A stretch of 64,000 nt of DNA. It comes from an uncultured Lachnospiraceae bacterium. GTDB lineage: Bacteria; Bacillota; Clostridia; Lachnospirales; Lachnospiraceae. The position numbers were made by a program, and so were the translations under genes. The stretch spans positions 62,001-126,000 of the forward strand of contig CAMWFQ010000007.1 in NCBI GenBank assembly GCA_947173495.1, in the 5' to 3' direction. The notes under the pieces were generated by a model, which did no database searches, was not told the DNA's origin, and saw nothing but the letters and a program-made list of their open reading frames with translations. Below, piece after piece: positions 8,768 to 16,835 of the stretch. Positions within the stretch are counted from its first letter, which is position 1; every line of letters begins with the position of its first letter.

Positions 8768-8784
8768 TCCGCAAGTCCCGATTG
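8768..8784 (+). repeat. Right 17-bp direct repeat of the insert
   Basis: Identical to 6443-6459 and placed just after the cobA-hemD stop codon. Confidence 0.75.
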
Positions 8785-8785
8785 A

Positions 8786-10330
8786 TCAGGTTATCCGCGC
8801 AGATTCTTCCGCCCTCCTGTGGCTTACAATCTCGCGGACAATCCCCTCTATGGTATATTCCTCCGGTACAAAACAGCGCTTTTCCCGATCATTTTCTTCT
8901 GCTGCCGGACCTTTTTCCTCCGCCGCCGGGCCGAGCCCTCCTGCCCCGGTCTTTTCCCTCATCCTCTCAAATGCCTCCGCGGTCAGCGGTCCGATGCACA
9001 CCGGCACCGTCCTTTCGGAAAGTTGCGCGCTCTCCAGAAAAGTCTCCGCTCCCCGGGCGCTTCCGAATACCAGATAATCCCCATCCGCCCGGAAATTCCG
9101 GATTCTCTCCTTGACAGCCTGTGTATGATAAACGGCGCGCTCCGCGCAGAAAATGTCTCTCCTTCTGAATGCTTCCGGCAGATCGCCAGAACCCTCCCGG
9201 GCACGCAGGATTAGAACCCTTTTCTCAGACGCAAGCCTGCCTGCCAGCTCTTCTCCCAATGCCTCGGCCGTATAAACGGAAGGCTGAAAGTCCGCATAAA
9301 TTCCATATTCCGCCAGTTTCTGCGAGGTGCCCGGCCCGATACAGGCAAACTTAAGGGCGGCAAGTCCCCGCAGATCCTTCTTCCTTTCAGCCAGCCCCCT
9401 GAAAAATATCTCCACTCCGTTTGCGCTGGTAAAGATAAGCCAGTCAAACTCCTCAAAGGATTCCGGGATGTTCTCATACTCCGGAACAATCCGCAGGCAG
9501 GGACGGCAATCCACATCTGCTCCAAGCCTGCTCAGCCGCCCACCTGCCTTTTTCACGAAGCCCTCTGTTCCCGTGACGGTGACGCGAACGCCTCTCAGTT
9601 CCTTGCGGATCGTCCCCTCCAAACTGAATTCCGCCGCAGGCCCCACCAGGATCACGGCAGGCGTCTGCACATTCTCCGCCTTTTTTACAATATCAGCCAA
9701 TTTCCCATTGATCCGCCGCTCATCTCCTGAATATCCCCTGGAGATCACGGCGGCCGGTGTATCCGGCGCTTTTCCATTAGTCAGAAGAGCGTCCGCAATC
9801 TCTTTGAGCCGTCCCGCTCCCATCAGAAATACCAGGGTGCCTTCCAGTGCGGCCAACGCCCCGTAGTCCACTTCCTTTCCGGCGGCGGTATGCCCGGTGA
9901 CAATGGTCACCGACCGGGCCAGGCCTCTGTGGGTCACAGGAATACCCGCATGTCCGGGCACTGCAATGGCAGAGGTCACACCGGGGATCACATCAAAGGG
10001 AATGTCTCTCTGCTGCAGGTACAAAATCTCCTCTCCGCCCCTTCCGAACACAAAGGGGTCTCCTCCCTTCAGGCGGACCACCAGCTTTCCTTCCTCCGCC
10101 TTATCTGCCAGAAGGGCATTGATCTCATCCTGGCTTTTACTTTGCCGGGAGGCACGTTTTCCCACATAAATCTGCTCGCAGTCTGCCTTTGTCTCCAACA
10201 GAAGATTTTCATCGATCAGATCATCATACACCACAGTATCCGCCTCTTTCAGCACCGAAAGACCTCTGACTGTGATAAGACCTCTGCCACAGCCTGCGCC
10301 CACTAATATTACAGAACCCTTTTTTTCCAC
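8786..10330 (-). CDS. cobA-hemD: Uroporphyrinogen-III C-methyltransferase / uroporphyrinogen-III synthase fusion
   Basis: The 514-residue protein starts at GTG 10330 behind GGAGG. Residues 1-245 are the SAM-dependent methyltransferase that turns uroporphyrinogen III into precorrin-2: VGAGCGRGLITVRG, DEINALLADKA, VVRLKGGDPFVFGRGGEE and PGVTSAIAVP. Residues 250-514 are a divergent HemD synthase that cyclises hydroxymethylbilane (IFTSANGVEIFF, GPGTSQKL, VFGSARGAETF). Fusion of consecutive steps is common in clostridia. Its ribosome binding region is duplicated just upstream. The insert begins immediately after its stop. Confidence 0.95.
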   Translation of the reverse strand: MEKKGSVILVGAGCGRGLITVRGLSVLKEADTVVYDDLIDENLLLETKADCEQIYVGKRASRQSKSQDEINALLADKAEEGKLVVRLKGGDPFVFGRGGEEILYLQQRDIPFDVIPGVTSAIAVPGHAGIPVTHRGLARSVTIVTGHTAAGKEVDYGALAALEGTLVFLMGAGRLKEIADALLTNGKAPDTPAAVISRGYSGDERRINGKLADIVKKAENVQTPAVILVGPAAEFSLEGTIRKELRGVRVTVTGTEGFVKKAGGRLSRLGADVDCRPCLRIVPEYENIPESFEEFDWLIFTSANGVEIFFRGLAERKKDLRGLAALKFACIGPGTSQKLAEYGIYADFQPSVYTAEALGEELAGRLASEKRVLILRAREGSGDLPEAFRRRDIFCAERAVYHTQAVKERIRNFRADGDYLVFGSARGAETFLESAQLSERTVPVCIGPLTAEAFERMREKTGAGGLGPAAEEKGPAAEENDREKRCFVPEEYTIEGIVREIVSHRRAEESARIT

Positions 10331-10336
10331 TGTAAA

Positions 10337-10381
10337 CCTCCATGCTGGAAAAATTTATTTTTCACAGCAGCCTCCATGCTG
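10337..10381 (-). repeat. Duplicated translation-start region before cobA-hemD
   Basis: CAGCATGGAGG occurs at 10371-10381 and 10337-10347 on the minus strand, each followed within 6 bases by GTG and an A-run. The downstream copy is the real start. The upstream GTG opens an out-of-frame 18-codon frame that overlaps the cobA start. Confidence 0.6.
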
Positions 10382-10403
10382 CCAGCACCTGCAAATTGGG
10401 GCG

Positions 10404-11975
10404 TCAGCACAAATTTGTCTCCTCTCCTTCCCGGAGCTCCTCCGCAATCTCTTTGCAGAGCCTCTCATAATCAGCAGCTGCTCCGGTGCGCTGCGCCCTT
10501 CTGCCCTTATACAGCGCCCGGATGGTGATCTGTCCCTTTTCCATATCTGCACACACCCCCACAGGCTCTGCGCAGTCTGCCTTCAGGAGCTTTAAGATCA
10601 GACGCTCCGCCTGGAATCTGCAAACCGTATCCGGATCGGAAATTTCCTCCAGCAGGCTTCTTCTCGCAGGATCCTTTTCTCTGCACTGCACCGCCAGAAT
10701 CCCCTGACAGGCCGCCGGCAGAAGCTCCTCCTCGGAAAAAATCCTGACATCAAAATCCGACAGATCAGCCTTTAGTCTGTCCAGTCCCGCCTTTGCAAGA
10801 AGAATGCCATCATAACGCCCCTCCCGCAGCTTTTGAAGACGGGTGTCGATATTGCCCCGAATAGGCGCCGCCTCTGCATCCGGCAGAAGCTTTTTCAACT
10901 GGGCGATCCTGCGGGGGCTCCCTGTCCCGATTCTGGCTCTGCCGGCAGGGAACCCTCCCTTCAAAGTAATCAGGCAGTCCCTTCTGTCCGCGGCCTCCGG
11001 AATCCCTGCGATCACCGTTCCTTCCGTCAGACAGGCGGGCAGGTCCTTGCCGGAATGCACGGCAATATCCGCCTTTCCGGAGAGAAGCTCTCTTTCCACT
11101 TCCCTTACAAACAGACCATTGCCTCCGATCTCCTGCAGCGGACGTACCCTGTCTCTGTCCCCCTTTGTGGATACGATATGAAGCTCCGCCCCTATTCCCT
11201 TCGCTTCCAGAAGGCTTCTGACGATCTCAGCCTGCGCCAGGGCCAGGGCACTTCCTCTTGTGGCAATGACCCAGTTCTTTTGTCTCTCCTCTTCCATGAT
11301 CTCTTCCAGCTCCTCATCGGACGCCCGGTTGGCGCTCTCTAACAGACAGAGAAGGGCCCGCCGGTTGGCATTCTTTTTGGCACGCTCGCTGGGACAGGAC
11401 TTCCATTTCCGCCGGATCCTGTCCATCCGCTCCAATATTTCCTCCGTTTCCTCCGGCAAAGCCTCCTCTATCCTCTCCCTGAGCAGTCTGGAGGCCGACG
11501 GACTGCTTCCGCCGGTGGTGATTCCTACGCTAAGCGCCCCTCTTTTGATCAGACTGGGAAAAATAAAGGTGCATAAGTCGGAGTCGTCCGCCACATTCAC
11601 AGGAATTTTTCGTTCCCGGCAGGCCCCGGCCACAGCCGCATTTTTTTCCCGGCTGTCTGTGGCCGCAATCACGAAATCTCCCAGCAGGATATCCTCCTCC
11701 TCAAACTCTTTTTTCAGGATACAGATTCCGCCTGCAGTATGGATCATCTCTTTGAGCTTTCGTATCTCCTCCCCGGTCCTGCCCCTGCCGATCCTTCCTC
11801 CTTCCTCCGGACGGTCCGACAGAAACGTCCCCTCTATGGAAGTCTCCGGCGCCAGAATCAGAATGTCCGCTCCAAAGCGCAAAAGCAGCATGGCTTTTCG
11901 TTCCGCCACTCTGCCGCCGCCGATGATCAGAGCCGTCTTCCCCTGAATATCTACAAAAAAAGGAAATAAATTCAT
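10404..11975 (-). CDS. hemC: Precorrin-2 dehydrogenase / hydroxymethylbilane synthase fusion
   Basis: The protein has 523 residues. Residues 1-225 match SirC/Met8-type NAD-dependent precorrin-2 dehydrogenases (LIIGGGRVAERKAMLLL, DFVIAATDSREKN, ITTGGSSPSASRLLRERIE). Residues 232-523 are porphobilinogen deaminase (ATRGSALALAQAEIVRSLL, DIAVHSGKDLPA, RRIAQLKKLLPD, IRGNIDTRLQKL), with the dipyrromethane-cofactor cysteine in ADCAEPVG. Together with cobA-hemD the operon covers porphobilinogen to sirohydrochlorin. No separate ferrochelatase (CbiX/SirB/CbiK) is seen in the window. The start overlaps the hemA stop by 4 bp. Confidence 0.94.
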   Translation of the reverse strand: MNLFPFFVDIQGKTALIIGGGRVAERKAMLLLRFGADILILAPETSIEGTFLSDRPEEGGRIGRGRTGEEIRKLKEMIHTAGGICILKKEFEEEDILLGDFVIAATDSREKNAAVAGACRERKIPVNVADDSDLCTFIFPSLIKRGALSVGITTGGSSPSASRLLRERIEEALPEETEEILERMDRIRRKWKSCPSERAKKNANRRALLCLLESANRASDEELEEIMEEERQKNWVIATRGSALALAQAEIVRSLLEAKGIGAELHIVSTKGDRDRVRPLQEIGGNGLFVREVERELLSGKADIAVHSGKDLPACLTEGTVIAGIPEAADRRDCLITLKGGFPAGRARIGTGSPRRIAQLKKLLPDAEAAPIRGNIDTRLQKLREGRYDGILLAKAGLDRLKADLSDFDVRIFSEEELLPAACQGILAVQCREKDPARRSLLEEISDPDTVCRFQAERLILKLLKADCAEPVGVCADMEKGQITIRALYKGRRAQRTGAAADYERLCKEIAEELREGEETNLC

Positions 11976-13123
11976 ATCGCTTCTCCATCTGTACCGTCTC
12001 CGGACAGCCCAGAACCCCCGCCCATTCTCGTAAGCACTTTCAAGAAGCTGTCGAATTCATCGGCATCGGCCTCCTTCCGGTAGCGGTAAATAAACTGCTC
12101 CACTTCCTTCGGGATCTGGTCCTTCCTGGCGGCAAATTCCGGATAGAAATCATGAAACGCAAGCTCCTTCCGAAGCTCGTTTATTTCCTCCAGAAGAATG
12201 TCCTCCGCCGTCTGAAGCTCTCTCTTTTTAATTCGGTTATTTTGCTCTGCCATCTTCTCGAAATCGTCAATCGTAAGCAGAACAGCCCCCGGCATTTCCA
12301 GCACACAGTCGTCAATATCTCTGGGCACGGCAAGATCCACAAACAGCCTGGGGGCGGACGGCACCTGATTTTCCTCCATCAGCGCCCGGGTGACCGTATA
12401 ATGAGGGCTGGCCGTGGCGCTGATAATAATATCGGCGCTTTTCATATATCGGTAACGATCAGCAAAGGGGACGGCCTCTGCCTCTTCCTCCGGTGTATGC
12501 TGTCCCCGGAACGTAGCCGTAATCCGGCAATCCCCGTAAGAGAGCAGATTCTTCATGACCTTTCTTCCGGTATCGCCGCTTCCTCCGATCAGCAGAACCC
12601 GTTTTACTCCCTCACAGAACTTATGACACCGGGCTGCTGCCAGGGTTGCGATACTGACCGAGCTTTTGGACAGGAGCGTTTCCGTCTTGATCCGCTTTGC
12701 CGCCTCCAGCGCAGCCTGAAAGATCCTGTTGAAATAAAAACCGGTAAATCCGCCTTCCACGGCGTTTAAATAGGCTCTTTTCAGCTGTCCTAAGATCTCG
12801 TCCTCCCCGATCACCATGGAATCTATCCCGCACGCCACATGGAAAAGGTGCCGAATAGCCGCCTCGTCCTGTCTGATCAGAATGCTCCCCTTCAGCCCGG
12901 AAGGATCTGCGCCCGTTTCCCGGGACAGCAATATCAGCGCCTTCTCATAATCGCCCCTGCCGTAGAGCTCGCAGCGGTTGCAGGTGGACAGGTAAACGGT
13001 TTCGGAAATCCCTTCTTCTTTGCACGAGCGCTGCAGCGCCTGTGCCTGCCCGGGGGCCAGCGCCATTTTTTCCCGTATCTTTGTTTTAGCGTTTTTATAA
13101 TTGGCAGATATCACAAACATCAT
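11972..13123 (-). CDS. hemA: Glutamyl-tRNA reductase
   Basis: The 383-residue first enzyme of the C5 pathway reduces glutamyl-tRNA to glutamate-1-semialdehyde. The catalytic cysteine lies in YLSTCNRCELYG, followed by GEDEILGQLKRAY, the NADPH-binding LLIGGSGDTGRKV and LFVDLAVPRDI. The C-terminal dimerisation helix is shorter than in many homologues. It heads the operon. No Shine-Dalgarno precedes the ATG; the promoter is placed so that the transcript would start at or next to the start codon. Confidence 0.95.
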   Translation of the reverse strand: MMFVISANYKNAKTKIREKMALAPGQAQALQRSCKEEGISETVYLSTCNRCELYGRGDYEKALILLSRETGADPSGLKGSILIRQDEAAIRHLFHVACGIDSMVIGEDEILGQLKRAYLNAVEGGFTGFYFNRIFQAALEAAKRIKTETLLSKSSVSIATLAAARCHKFCEGVKRVLLIGGSGDTGRKVMKNLLSYGDCRITATFRGQHTPEEEAEAVPFADRYRYMKSADIIISATASPHYTVTRALMEENQVPSAPRLFVDLAVPRDIDDCVLEMPGAVLLTIDDFEKMAEQNNRIKKRELQTAEDILLEEINELRKELAFHDFYPEFAARKDQIPKEVEQFIYRYRKEADADEFDSFLKVLTRMGGGSGLSGDGTDGEAI

Positions 13124-13129
13124 AGGTTT

Positions 13130-13158
13130 ATTTTACCGTATCCCTATGGGAAATGCAA
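13130..13158 (-). promoter_or_regulatory. Promoter of the hem operon, possibly leaderless
   Basis: TTGCAT (13153-13158), a 17-bp spacer and TAAAAT (13130-13135) on the minus strand. Only 6 bp (AAACCT) separate the -10 box from ATG 13123. Confidence 0.6.
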
Positions 13159-13196
13159 TGAGGGAAGAGCGAGCGTGGCTGATTGCATATCACATT

Positions 13197-14867
13197 TCAG
13201 TCACACAAATACCATTTCGCATACCGATTAGTCCCCCTTGCCGCAATAATCCCCTCCTTTTTCATTGCCTGCAAAAGATTAGATACTTTCTTTGATTTCT
13301 GATTCTCACTCAGCACCTCCGGCAGCGCTTTTTCCAATACCTCCATCAAATCCTGTTTACTTGCTTCTCCCATCTTCTCCAATGCCTTAACAATCAACTG
13401 TTTACATATATCATCATCCAGTCCCTTGTTTCGAATGTAATCCGCCTTTTGCCCTACAGTGTCTGCCACTTTAAAGGACACCAGCAAATTCGGATATCTT
13501 CCCTCCACTAATCCCAGTTTTTTTAATGTTTTAAAGCTCTCTTTGGAAATCGTCTCTTTCTTTTGAACCTTATCCAATAAAAATACCGTCTGTATATCAA
13601 GTTCTCCGTTTGAATACAACAGCTGCGTATAGTTTTTATCCAATATTTTTCCATAAACCGTTACCTTGACCCTGTTGACGGTATCCAGATCATACGTAGG
13701 CAGCGGAAAACATTTATCCCTTTGAATCTGATACATCATGGGAATCCCCATGGAATTTGTATCAATCATATACAAATTTACCATGGCGTTGCATAAAAAC
13801 ACGTTGCGATAATAGGGTGGTTTATATCCTGGCTCAAGCGCCTGCTCAATTGTCTCCGGAATAAATCCGCCTTCATTAATGAAAACAAGCTTGTCCTCAA
13901 ATTCTTCTACATTTATTTTTCCTCTCAACCGATAGTCCTGATGTGCGATACAATTGTTGAGAATCTCCTTAATCATTTCCGGCTCATATTGATCCACTTC
14001 GTCCGGAAACAATGTTTGCTGTCCTGCTATGTAACGGTATTTCACATTTCGAATTCTGGAATATACCCTGTCAACAGCTAACAGCAACGGCATATCAAAA
14101 TGCTCATAAGACTTTACCGAATTGTCCGCATTATAAAGCGTCCATGTTATTCTCGGGATAAACCCGTCAAAAAAATAGTGAGATTCGCTTTTCCCCAACA
14201 GGAGCATGGCTGTTCTTGTAATATTGCCCTTTATTGTAATCCCTGCCTTATTCAAAACCTCCGCATCTGACAGTTTCTTCAAAATCTCCTGCGCCTTTTT
14301 GCGGTCACTCTGCTGTTTCGAAAACAGTTCTCTTGCCCGTTTCACGGCTTCCCTGTCCAAATCATTCAGTGTAGCACCTTCTATGATTTCTTTTGACCAG
14401 TCCATTCCAATCTGGCTTCTGATCAGATCCACTTTATTCATTGGCAGCGGCGACACCGATTCATGCTCTCTGGCATAAGCGGCTCCCTGCCATGTAGTGG
14501 GAATTCCCCTTATTGCCGGCGGAATCTGAAATGCTATGACTCTGCTTCCGTTCATAGACAGCTCATATATTTCCATAAAGGTCAATCTCTCATTTGTACC
14601 ATTCACAAGTTCCCGCTTCAGACTTTGAAGTCCGCCCTGCTTTCTGAATTCTGTTCCCACAAGCTCTTTCTTATCTGATATTCCAAAAATCAGCCATGCC
14701 TCCGACAAACCGCGCAAATTTGCTTCGTTACTCAGGGCGGAAAAGTATTTTCCTATATCATTGAATGAAAAATTACTTCTGGCTTCTTTGAATTCAACCA
14801 CTTCATTTTCAAAAGAATCTATCAGCGCTTCAATTTTTTCTTTCAGCCTTGCATCTGTGTAAATCAT
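13197..14867 (-). CDS. AlbA_2 (Schlafen-type) domain protein with GHKL ATPase-like region
   Basis: The protein has 556 residues. The N-terminal 130 residues fit the AlbA_2 domain (ENEVVEFKEARSNFSFNDIG, WLIFGISDKKELVG). The middle region with MIKEILNNCIAHQDYRLRG and KLVFINEGGF matches the ATP-binding part of this family. The C-terminal 80 residues look like a winged helix. Family members are annotated as transcription regulators or RNA-binding ATPases, and some act in phage defence. I chose ATG 14867, 8 codons into the frame; no start has a strong ribosome site. It stands alone between the hem operon and the ABC exporter. Confidence 0.75.
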   Translation of the reverse strand: MIYTDARLKEKIEALIDSFENEVVEFKEARSNFSFNDIGKYFSALSNEANLRGLSEAWLIFGISDKKELVGTEFRKQGGLQSLKRELVNGTNERLTFMEIYELSMNGSRVIAFQIPPAIRGIPTTWQGAAYAREHESVSPLPMNKVDLIRSQIGMDWSKEIIEGATLNDLDREAVKRARELFSKQQSDRKKAQEILKKLSDAEVLNKAGITIKGNITRTAMLLLGKSESHYFFDGFIPRITWTLYNADNSVKSYEHFDMPLLLAVDRVYSRIRNVKYRYIAGQQTLFPDEVDQYEPEMIKEILNNCIAHQDYRLRGKINVEEFEDKLVFINEGGFIPETIEQALEPGYKPPYYRNVFLCNAMVNLYMIDTNSMGIPMMYQIQRDKCFPLPTYDLDTVNRVKVTVYGKILDKNYTQLLYSNGELDIQTVFLLDKVQKKETISKESFKTLKKLGLVEGRYPNLLVSFKVADTVGQKADYIRNKGLDDDICKQLIVKALEKMGEASKQDLMEVLEKALPEVLSENQKSKKVSNLLQAMKKEGIIAARGTNRYAKWYLCD

Positions 14868-14983
14868 ATTGCCATGTCCGCCTTTCATCACTCTATGACT
14901 AAATTCTATGACTAAACCAGGACTTCCTAGAACTAATTTAAAAATATTTTATCCTGAGTTCAGTCATTGCGCAATCGCAAATC

Positions 14984-15015
14984 GCAAAACGAGCCATTCA
15001 AAATGAATGGCTCGT
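14984..15015 (-). terminator. Terminator of the ABC exporter operon
   Basis: ACGAGCCATTCA and TGAATGGCTCGT (14989-15015) form a 12-bp stem with a 3-base loop, followed by TTTTG on the minus strand. Confidence 0.85.
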
Positions 15016-15044
15016 TACTTTTCGGGCACATTATTCCTCCCGCA

Positions 15045-16829
15045 TCACGCACAGTTCGCATACTGCGACATATACAGTCTGTAATATTCTCCCTTCCTTG
15101 CCATCAGCTCGTTGTGGGTTCCCTTCTCCACAATGCCTCCCTGATCCACATACATGATGCAGGAAGAATTTTGGATGGTGGAAAGACGGTGGGCGATGAT
15201 AAAGGAGGTACGCCCTTTGAGCAGCTCCCTTAATCCCTTCTGCAGCACCATCTCCGTCTCTGTGTCAATGCTGGAGGTGGCTTCGTCAAGGATCAGGATC
15301 CTGGGATCGGCCAGAAGCGCCCTGGCGAAGGAAATCAGCTGGCGCTGTCCTGCGGAAAGGCGGCTCCCCCGCTCATTGACCTGAGTATCATACCCGTTCT
15401 CCATCTCCATAATGAAATCATGGGCGCAGACAGTTTTGGCCGCCCTGATCACCTCCTCATCCGTGGCGGTAAAGTTCCCATAACGGATATTGTCCATGAT
15501 AGTTCCCGCAAAGATAAAGCTGTCCTGCATCATCACACCCATCTGGGTCCGCAAAGAGTGTATGGTCACACCTGAAATATCCACGCCGTCTATCAAAATC
15601 CGCCCGCTGTCCAGATTATAAAAGCGGCTCAGCAGATTGACCAGTGTAGTCTTTCCGGCGCCGGTAGGGCCTACAATGGCGAAGGATTCCCCCTTTCCCG
15701 CATGGAAGCTTACATCCTTGAGGATCTTCCTGTCGCCCTCATAGCCAAAAGATACATGGTCAAAGACCACATCCCCCTGAATGGGAGGCATTTGTCCCGC
15801 TCCCGGCGCATCCTTCACTGCCACCGGCTCGTCTATGGTCTCAAAGATCCTCTCCAGATAGGAGATTGCCGTGAGCAGCGAATTATAAAACCCTGCCAGC
15901 GTATTGATGGGCGTCCAGAACCGGCTCACATAAGCGGTAAAGGCAATCAGAACACCCACCGTAACCGGGGAGGAGGCGTCCAGCATCCAGTGAATGCCCA
16001 GCACATAGACGGCCGAGGTGGTGACCATAGATATCACATCCACCCCGGGCCCCAGTGTAAAGTTATACTTCACCGCATGCATCCAGGCATTGCGGTAGCT
16101 CTCGCTCAGGCTGTTGAAGATACTGCTGTTCATCTCCTCCCGTACAAAGGACTGGGTGACGCGGATCCCGTTGATGCTCTCCGCGATATAGGCATTTAAG
16201 TTGGACTGCTTGTTGCTCTGGATCTGCCATGCCCTGCGCTGACGTTTTTTGATGAAGACCACCACTGCCGCCAGAACGGGAAGACCGCACAGGCACACCG
16301 CCGTAAGCCGCACGTTGGTCCAGAACATAAACGCCACAATAAAAAACAGGTTGCAGAGATCCGTTATGGTATTGATAATGCCGTTGGAGAGCAGATCGCT
16401 TAAGCTGTTGACATAATTGACCACCCGCACCTGAATCTTCCCGTGAGGCCTGCTGTCATAATAGGAAAAGGGAAGCTCCTGCAGGTGTGCGAAAATATCA
16501 GACCGCAGGTCATGGATGATCTGCTGCCCGATCAGATTGGTATGTTTGATCTTATACCGCAGACTGAGTGCGGAATACAGGGCCGCCATCAGCGTGAGCC
16601 CGCTGTAAAACGCCACCCCTTTCATATCTCCCGCCGGTATGCACTCATCCAGAATCTTCATAAAGAAACGCGGAATCAGCATGGTAAAGGCCGAGGCGCT
16701 CAGCATCAGCACGGAAACCGAGAAAAAACGTCTCCTGTAAGGCTTCATATAAGCCAGAAGCCTTTTCAGCTGTCCCATATCAAATTTATCCTCCAGAATC
16801 TCATCCATGTCATATCTGTTTCTCGCCAT
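15045..16829 (-). CDS. ABC exporter half-transporter, catalytically complete subunit
   Basis: The 594-residue protein has a six-helix ABC membrane domain (residues 30-330) followed by a nucleotide-binding domain with Walker A GPTGAGKTT, signature LSAGQRQ, Walker B ILILDEATSSID and switch histidine IIAHRLSTI. It pairs with the gene 6 bp upstream. Its catalytic Glu and His are intact while its signature is altered (LSAGQ), the reverse of its partner. This is the arrangement of heterodimeric multidrug or lipid exporters such as BmrCD and TM287/288. Substrate unknown. Confidence 0.92.
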   Translation of the reverse strand: MARNRYDMDEILEDKFDMGQLKRLLAYMKPYRRRFFSVSVLMLSASAFTMLIPRFFMKILDECIPAGDMKGVAFYSGLTLMAALYSALSLRYKIKHTNLIGQQIIHDLRSDIFAHLQELPFSYYDSRPHGKIQVRVVNYVNSLSDLLSNGIINTITDLCNLFFIVAFMFWTNVRLTAVCLCGLPVLAAVVVFIKKRQRRAWQIQSNKQSNLNAYIAESINGIRVTQSFVREEMNSSIFNSLSESYRNAWMHAVKYNFTLGPGVDVISMVTTSAVYVLGIHWMLDASSPVTVGVLIAFTAYVSRFWTPINTLAGFYNSLLTAISYLERIFETIDEPVAVKDAPGAGQMPPIQGDVVFDHVSFGYEGDRKILKDVSFHAGKGESFAIVGPTGAGKTTLVNLLSRFYNLDSGRILIDGVDISGVTIHSLRTQMGVMMQDSFIFAGTIMDNIRYGNFTATDEEVIRAAKTVCAHDFIMEMENGYDTQVNERGSRLSAGQRQLISFARALLADPRILILDEATSSIDTETEMVLQKGLRELLKGRTSFIIAHRLSTIQNSSCIMYVDQGGIVEKGTHNELMARKGEYYRLYMSQYANCA

Positions 16830-16835
16830 GGCTTC

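Larger units (their letters stand above)
6443..8784. mobile_element. Inserted accessory block in the hem operon, bounded by 17-bp direct repeats
   Basis: TCCGCAAGTCCCGATTG occurs exactly at 6443-6459 and 8768-8784. The right copy ends one base before the cobA-hemD stop codon (8786-8788). The enclosed DNA is visibly richer in A+T than the hem genes and holds genes unrelated to tetrapyrroles. GGGAAAGCTC near the right end (about 8749-8758) recurs inverted near 6550, a weak terminal-repeat candidate. No integrase or transposase is present, so it may be a decayed integrative element or a passenger cassette. Confidence 0.65.

Noticed and set aside
6443-8784. Complete insertion sequence or integrative element
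   Set aside because: No transposase, integrase or relaxase is encoded between the repeats, and the terminal inverted match is weak and asymmetric.
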